42,647 nt of DNA, taken from positions 1-42,647 of the IMG/VR virus record IMGVR_UViG_3300025732_000085; one strand, 5' to 3'. Shown here piece by piece: positions 38,345 to 42,647 of the stretch. The notes under the pieces were generated by a model. That model saw nothing but the letters and a program-made list of their open reading frames with translations, had not been told where the DNA came from and searched no databases. This stretch comes from a virus. Positions within the stretch are counted from its first letter, which is position 1. Each line of letters starts with the position of its first letter. Both the position numbers and the translations under genes were made by a program.

Positions 38345-38646
38345 TGGCCATTGACTTTCCCAACTCCCCAACCGTCGGAGAGAACTACACCGTCGGCAAC
38401 CGCACCTGGCAATGGGACGGCACCTCATGGAACCTACAAACCACATTCCTTGACCCGATCCCCAAAACCGTCGTCGACGCCAAGGGCGACCTTGTAATCG
38501 GTACCGCTTCGGACACCGTCGGACGCCTCGGCGCCGCTACTAACGGCCAGTTGCTAGTTACCGACTCGGGCACTTCAGAAGGCGTAAAGTGGTCGCAGGC
38601 GTGGCAAGATAGCAACTTCGTGATGACCGTCGGCGTATTCGCATAG
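38344..38646 (+). CDS. short tail-fibre protein with one DAKGDL repeat
   Basis: 100 residues, TAATG overlap with the previous gene. Residues 1-35 (FPNSPTVGENYTVGNRTWQW) form a small beta unit common at fibre ends. Residues 45-86 are one DAKGDL repeat ending GVKW, matching those in the long fibre. The end is short (SNFVMTVGVFA). May bind the main fibre or exchange with it. Confidence 0.65.
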   Translation: MAIDFPNSPTVGENYTVGNRTWQWDGTSWNLQTTFLDPIPKTVVDAKGDLVIGTASDTVGRLGAATNGQLLVTDSGTSEGVKWSQAWQDSNFVMTVGVFA

Positions 38647-38655
38647 GAGACACAA

Positions 38656-39018
38656 ATGGCAACCTTCAGTAAAGAACTCTTGTCGGGTTCAACCCGAGGC
38701 AAGATGATTGCCGTCGCCGCCACCGCAACCCCCGGCACCACCATTCATGCGACCGGCACCTCGGCCACGATTGAGGACGAAATTTGGTTGTATGCCGTCA
38801 ACAGCGACACCACAGCCCGCAAACTGACTGTCGAGTTCGGTGGCACCACGACCGCCGACCTGATCGAGTTCACCGTCCCCGCCGAATCCGGCCTCTACCT
38901 GATCGTGCCTGGACTTGTGTTGACCGGCACCGGATCAGCAGCCACGACGATCACGGCTTTCGCCGCCACGGCCAGCGTCATCAACATCGCCGGATACGTC
39001 AACCGAATCACCCCGTAA
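38656..39018 (+). CDS. small beta-rich tail/structural protein
   Basis: 120 residues, AGGAGA upstream. Beta sandwich-like: SGSTRGKMIAVAATATPGTT, RKLTVEFGGTTTADLIEFTV, LIVPGLVLTGTGSA. Resembles small phage structural proteins with no named family known to me. Lies between fibre and adhesin genes, so probably a tail or base component. Confidence 0.6.
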   Translation: MATFSKELLSGSTRGKMIAVAATATPGTTIHATGTSATIEDEIWLYAVNSDTTARKLTVEFGGTTTADLIEFTVPAESGLYLIVPGLVLTGTGSAATTITAFAATASVINIAGYVNRITP

Positions 39019-39022
39019 CGCC

Positions 39023-40036
39023 ATGTCACTCAGGTATGGGGACAAAACTCGAGTCGGGCTAGCAACGCCAGTTGCCGGACGCAATGATCCCGTTGGAGCA
39101 TCGCCCGTGACAGTTACTGCATCTCCGGCCCCAGCAATGACATCTACAGCCGTCACCATTGCCGGTCAAAGTTACACCGTATTGACAATTACTGCTTCAA
39201 CGACACTCACTTTCAGCGGTACACCATCGTCAGCGCAGGCAGAAGTGATTATGGTTGCCGGTGGTGGTGGCGGTGGTGACGGTGGTGGAGGCACACCCAT
39301 CCTGCCACCCAGCCCTCCTACTCGGATGGGTGGTGGTGGTGGTGCCGGTGGGTTCATTTATGAGATTGTGCCGATTGGAACTTCGCCGTATCCGGTGGTC
39401 GTTGGTGGTGGCGGAGCGGCACGGGCGAACGGTAGCAACACGACCGGTTTCAGTTTGACAGCAACGGGCGGCGGTTGTGGTGGTGGTTTCAACCCAGCAG
39501 TACCAACCACAGGGGTACTACCAGCCGGTAATGGTGGCTCGGGTGGGGGAACTTATGGCATCCCGGGAACTGCGGCTACATCGGGTGGTACGGGCACATC
39601 ATTCCAAGGTTTCGCTGGTGCTGGAACTCCGAGTTTCAACAGCATTTATCACGGTGGCGGTGGCGCGGGGTCAACAGGTTATTACAATTCTTTTACTGCT
39701 TCACCGTCCCCCGTTCCCGACGGTTATGCCTATGGTGGACAGGGACGCTATGTGTTCTTCCCCGGGAGCGCACCAACGTACACTTGGGTTGCTGGTGGAG
39801 GAGGGGGAGCCGTTTCACAAAACCCACCATTTTCTACCGGCGGTCAAGGTGGCGGTGGTTCCGGGGTAATCATTGGAGGGTCTGCGCCCACAACCACAGG
39901 TGCTACAGCCGGAACAGCAAACACCGGTGGCGGTGGCGGTGGCGGTGCAGGCAGTCTTCTTGTGCCAGCACCATTACAACCCGGAAAGTCGGGTGGTTCC
40001 GGTGTTATTTATGTTCGATTCAAGAGTTCACAATAA
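39023..40036 (+). CDS. glycine-rich tail adhesin (copy B)
   Basis: 337 residues. Same plan as the gene at 37227: MSLRYGDKTR start, TVTASPAPAMTSTAVTIAG, TLTFSGTPSSAQAEVIMV, then a Gly-rich body with longer loops and the end GGSGVIYVRFKSSQ. The conserved ends with a variable Gly-rich middle suggest that the loops evolve for receptor choice. The two genes may be produced together for double specificity or serve as recombination partners. Proline-rich insert near residue 90 is unique to this copy. Confidence 0.7.
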   Translation: MSLRYGDKTRVGLATPVAGRNDPVGASPVTVTASPAPAMTSTAVTIAGQSYTVLTITASTTLTFSGTPSSAQAEVIMVAGGGGGGDGGGGTPILPPSPPTRMGGGGGAGGFIYEIVPIGTSPYPVVVGGGGAARANGSNTTGFSLTATGGGCGGGFNPAVPTTGVLPAGNGGSGGGTYGIPGTAATSGGTGTSFQGFAGAGTPSFNSIYHGGGGAGSTGYYNSFTASPSPVPDGYAYGGQGRYVFFPGSAPTYTWVAGGGGGAVSQNPPFSTGGQGGGGSGVIIGGSAPTTTGATAGTANTGGGGGGGAGSLLVPAPLQPGKSGGSGVIYVRFKSSQ

Positions 40037-40057
40037 CAATTACGAAGGGGAAATTAC

Positions 40058-40675
40058 ATGGGATTCAATTCCGACACAGGAATAACTAGCGGACCGCTCG
40101 TCGTCCGACAATTGTTTGACCCAATCACCCACGAAGCAATCAAACAGTTCCTAGACGACCGCGTCCCCATGATGAGCGTCGGCGTCGACGAAACCGACTT
40201 TGTCCGCACCTACGCCCACAACGTCCCCTATTTCGTGGGCATCCACAGACAGTTAGCGGAATACGCCAGCGAAGTGTTCGGTGAGAAAGTGAAACCGTCC
40301 TACTCGTTCCTGTCCATGTATCAGGACAACGGCATCTGTCCTTTGCACATTGACCGACCGCAATGCCGATACACGATTGACTACCTGATCCGCCAAGACC
40401 AGCCGGACCCGTGGCCTATTCTCATCGGTGACCACATGACCGACGAACAGCGTCAAACATTGGACGAATCCGGCGACGGACACCCCGAAGACGACGACGC
40501 CATTCAGGCTCGTATTGACGCCGAAAACTGGCATGAAGTGCTTCTTAGCCCCAACGACGCTGCCTGTTACTCGGGCACCCACTCATGGCATTACCGGCCC
40601 AAACGGCTTGCCGGAACCGCCGATCTAGTGTTCTTCCACTTCGTACCGGAGGCGTTCGATGGTCCGCTCAACTGA
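40058..40675 (+). CDS. 2OG-Fe(II) dioxygenase-like protein
   Basis: 205 residues, GAAGGGGAAAT upstream of ATG 40058. SMYQDNGICPLHIDRPQC gives H97-x-D99 as metal ligands; distal His178 and Arg180 in SWHYRP. Differs from the next gene in sequence and in an inserted acidic loop (about 125-160, DEQRQTLDESGDGHPEDDD), so they are different families of the same fold. Likely to hydroxylate a protein or a small molecule; substrate unknown. Overlaps the next gene by 17 bases. Confidence 0.7.
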   Translation: MGFNSDTGITSGPLVVRQLFDPITHEAIKQFLDDRVPMMSVGVDETDFVRTYAHNVPYFVGIHRQLAEYASEVFGEKVKPSYSFLSMYQDNGICPLHIDRPQCRYTIDYLIRQDQPDPWPILIGDHMTDEQRQTLDESGDGHPEDDDAIQARIDAENWHEVLLSPNDAACYSGTHSWHYRPKRLAGTADLVFFHFVPEAFDGPLN

Positions 40676-41297
40676 TCCCGTCAACCTGACCGTAGACCTA
40701 CCCAAACTGCGTCCAGCAAGCGCAGCCGGAGGCGGATGGCCCCTACGCCAAGACCCCGTCGAAAACTTTGCTTGGTCCAAAAACGCCTTCACATCCGCCG
40801 AACTGGATGCCATCATCAACATCGGACAAAGCATCGAGATCGAGCGGGCCTCCACCTACGGAGGAAGCGACCCCAAAATCCGAGACTCCTACGTCAATTT
40901 CCTGTTCCCGAACGAGGTCACCGGCTGGGTATTCGAACGGATCGCTGCAGTCATCAACGAAATGAACGGCCGGTTCTTCGGTTTCGATCTACAGACGATG
41001 GAGCAAGGACTCCAGTTCACCCGCTATCAGGCGCCAGGCGAACACTACGAATGGCACATTGACCGAGGGATGAACACCGGCACCCGCAAACTGTCCTTGT
41101 CCGTCCAACTGACCGACCCCGACGAATACGAAGGTGGCGACCTCGAGTTGTGGTTCGGTGGGGAGCCAGTCAAAGCATCTCGAGAACGAGGCATGATTAC
41201 CTTGTTCCCGTCCTACGCGCTTCATAGGGTCACCCCAGTTACCTCGGGAGTTCGTTACAGTTTGGTATGTTGGGTGTCGGGACCACCTTTCAAATAG
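40659..41297 (+). CDS. 2OG-Fe(II) oxygenase, PKHD/prolyl-hydroxylase type (complete)
   Basis: 212 residues. Leader with Pro/Ala-rich start, helical part (SAELDAIINIGQSIEIE), then the double-stranded beta-helix: WHIDRG (H133, D135), GGDLELWFGG, FPSYALHR (H189) and GVRYSLVCW (R199). All iron and 2-oxoglutarate residues are present. The related prolyl hydroxylases act on proteins; here a virion or host target can only be guessed. The C-terminal half is repeated at the left window edge. Confidence 0.85.
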   Translation: MVRSTDPVNLTVDLPKLRPASAAGGGWPLRQDPVENFAWSKNAFTSAELDAIINIGQSIEIERASTYGGSDPKIRDSYVNFLFPNEVTGWVFERIAAVINEMNGRFFGFDLQTMEQGLQFTRYQAPGEHYEWHIDRGMNTGTRKLSLSVQLTDPDEYEGGDLELWFGGEPVKASRERGMITLFPSYALHRVTPVTSGVRYSLVCWVSGPPFK

Positions 41298-41315
41298 CCA
41301 ACAACAGGAGGGGAA

Positions 41316-41564
41316 ATGCCTGCCAAGCAGAACCTGTTCGACCAAATCGTCGCCGTCAACACCACCAAGAAGGGGCCGTCCTGCACGATGCAGATGGTCA
41401 TGGCCGCCCTCAGCCCGGACGACCTGGACGGTCTGAACCGGGCGTTAGCCAACCCGGACATCCGAGGCACAGCGATCCGCAAGGCGCTAGCCGACCGAGG
41501 CTTGAAAGTGAGCGACACAACGCTTGGCCGTCACCGGCGAGGGGAGTGCCTCTGTGGCTCTTGA
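41316..41564 (+). CDS. small HTH-like DNA-binding protein (second copy)
   Basis: 82 residues from ATG 41316 behind AGGAGGGGAA. Differs from the copy at 348-596 by His to Gln at 10, Thr-Ile to Met-Val at 27-28, Glu to Asp at 35 and Gly to Ala at 59. The HTH-like part and Cys tail are the same. Overlaps the phosphoesterase start by 11 bases as in the left copy. Confidence 0.75.
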   Translation: MPAKQNLFDQIVAVNTTKKGPSCTMQMVMAALSPDDLDGLNRALANPDIRGTAIRKALADRGLKVSDTTLGRHRRGECLCGS

Positions 41565-42624
41565 CGACGACATCCAGGGATACAACGACGACAGCGACAA
41601 ACTGAGGGCGCTCCTGCTCCAAGCCCGCCGGGCACGCCAGTCGGCCGATCAGATGAACGCCAACCTGATCGAACGGGTTACCGAACTCGAGAAGGCGCTT
41701 GACATCGTGGACGCCACCACGACCCTCAGCCTTGACCCGCCGAAATGGCTGGTGGCTAAACCGTCTAGCCGCAAGAAGCATGCCACCCTGACTCTGATCC
41801 TGTCCGACACCCACTTTGACGAGGTGGTACTGCCCGAGGAAGTCGGCGGCCTCAACGCCTACAACCGGCACATAGCCGAAATCCGGCTTCAAACCTGGGC
41901 GCAGAACGCCGTCAAAATCGCCCGCAACTATCTCTCAGGGGTCACCTACGATGGGGTCGTCGTCATGCTCGGAGGCGACATCTTCTCCGGCGACATCCAC
42001 GAAGAACTCGCCCAAACCAACGAGGACACCATCCTTGGCTCCCTTCTCCATTGGGCCGAGCAGATCGGCTCAGCCCTAACCATGTTGGCCGACGAATTTG
42101 GCAAAGTCCATGTTGCCTGCGTCATCGGCAACCACGGCCGGATGAGCCGGAAACCTCGAGCCAAACTCCGAGCCAAAACCAACTTTGACTGGCTGCTCGG
42201 CAAGATGATTGAACGGCATTTCACCGGCGACCGGCGGTTCACCTTCCAAATCTCCGAGAACGCCGACGTGATCGTCCCCATCTACGGCTGGGGTCACCTC
42301 CTCACCCACGGCGACCAAGCCCACGGTGGAGGCGGAATCGGCGGTATTTGGCCCCCGATCATGCGGATGCGAGCCAAGAAAGCCCAGCGTGCGATGGACA
42401 TCGGGCATCCTTTCCACACCCTGTGGATGGGGCATTGGCACCAGTTGATCCAAACCCCCGGCCTGATCGTCAACGGCTCCACCAAAGGCACCGACGAATA
42501 CGCCTGGGTCTCCAACTTTGGGCATGAGCCACCGCAGCAGGCGCTTGCTATCGTGACCCCCGAGCACAACATCACGCTCCAAGCGCCGGTGTTCTGCCAC
42601 GACCGCAAGAGGGAGAAATGGTGA
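41554..42624 (+). CDS. calcineurin-like metallophosphoesterase (second copy)
   Basis: 356 residues from GTG 41554; an earlier in-frame TTG at 41524 would lie within the HTH gene. Metal motifs SDTH, GGD, GNH, THGD and GHWH are all intact. About 22 substitutions against 586-1656, clustered at 107-125 and 224-227 (NKDK to TGDR) and absent from the active site, show purifying selection. A variant of the same locus rather than a specialised paralogue is the simpler reading. Confidence 0.9.
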   Translation: MALDDDIQGYNDDSDKLRALLLQARRARQSADQMNANLIERVTELEKALDIVDATTTLSLDPPKWLVAKPSSRKKHATLTLILSDTHFDEVVLPEEVGGLNAYNRHIAEIRLQTWAQNAVKIARNYLSGVTYDGVVVMLGGDIFSGDIHEELAQTNEDTILGSLLHWAEQIGSALTMLADEFGKVHVACVIGNHGRMSRKPRAKLRAKTNFDWLLGKMIERHFTGDRRFTFQISENADVIVPIYGWGHLLTHGDQAHGGGGIGGIWPPIMRMRAKKAQRAMDIGHPFHTLWMGHWHQLIQTPGLIVNGSTKGTDEYAWVSNFGHEPPQQALAIVTPEHNITLQAPVFCHDRKREKW

Positions 42625-42647
42625 GTATTGACCGGCATGCCGTCTCG
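42618..42647 (+). CDS. acidic-tail protein, start only (3' truncated)
   Basis: First ten codons (MVSIDRHAVS) of the gene found complete at 1650-1952, cut by the right window edge. One synonymous change (ATC to ATT) distinguishes it. Overlaps the phosphoesterase stop in the same way. Confidence 0.75.
   Translation, partial: MVSIDRHAVS

Larger units (their letters stand above)
40967..42647. repeat. right terminal region, diverged copy of the left end
   Basis: Counterpart of 1-1679: end of the PKHD oxygenase, HTH-like gene, phosphoesterase and start of the acidic-tail gene. Protein differences are about 5 of 109, 5 of 82 and 22 of 356. Reading frames, ribosome sites and overlaps are all conserved. 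See the left copy for the interpretation. Confidence 0.85.

Overview
This window is almost certainly one complete genome of an unnamed tailed phage with podovirus-type architecture. The large terminase, portal, scaffold, HK97-fold capsid, connector, nozzle, collar and fibre genes are followed by a lysis cassette and then by three smaller structural genes plus one giant 2005-residue putative ejection protein; no tape-measure or sheath gene is visible. The first ~1,679 bases and the last ~1,681 bases carry the same genes in the same order, but at strain-level divergence. The simplest reading is a circular or circularly permuted genome of about 41.0 kb whose contig ends come from two co-occurring variants. 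The host should be an actinobacterium: there is a WhiB-type Fe-S regulator, a DUF732-like lipoprotein, Thr-rich secreted linkers, frequent GTG starts and high GC. A freshwater habitat is plausible but is inference.

Layout. 1-1952: a 2OG-Fe(II) oxygenase remnant, a small HTH-like protein, a calcineurin-type metallophosphoesterase and an acidic-tail protein. 2117-3511: lysis cassette (short lipoprotein overlapping a two-TM holin candidate, M15-type endolysin candidate, TM/coiled-coil protein). 3532-12249: four translationally coupled genes (215, 173, 509 and 2005 aa), probably internal virion/ejection proteins. 12246-14110: RusA-like candidate and small conserved phage proteins. 14223-18778: two visible promoters, a secreted lysozyme-like protein, a RecT-like recombinase, WhiB, zinc-ribbon and wHTH regulators, a DUF732-like lipoprotein and a run of tiny genes. 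18681-23390: the only minus-strand block. It holds a tyrosine-recombinase-like protein lacking key catalytic residues, then a seven-gene overlapping operon headed by its own promoter. 23424-24217: about 790 bases with no convincing gene but many hairpins, a candidate large structured RNA. 24218-40036: RHH regulator, terminases, head and tail genes. 40058-42647: two different 2OG-Fe(II) oxygenases and the second copy of the HTH/phosphoesterase pair.

Two regions stand out. The minus-strand operon (19.8-23.35 kb) is saturated with the palindrome CTCGAG (about 63 copies by eye, roughly one per 56 bp, against about one per 900 bp elsewhere). It is flanked by copies of a TTGTA-N3-TGCAA site. It encodes a GP88/DUF5131-like Cys-cluster protein, a DUF7007-like protein and five unrecognised proteins. 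It looks like a separately acquired module with its own control. Directly beside it lies the structured-RNA candidate, whose size, phage setting and likely habitat recall the GOLLD class of giant phage RNAs, although I cannot test that here. No DNA or RNA polymerase, primase or helicase gene was recognised, so replication presumably relies on the host plus the RecT-like protein.
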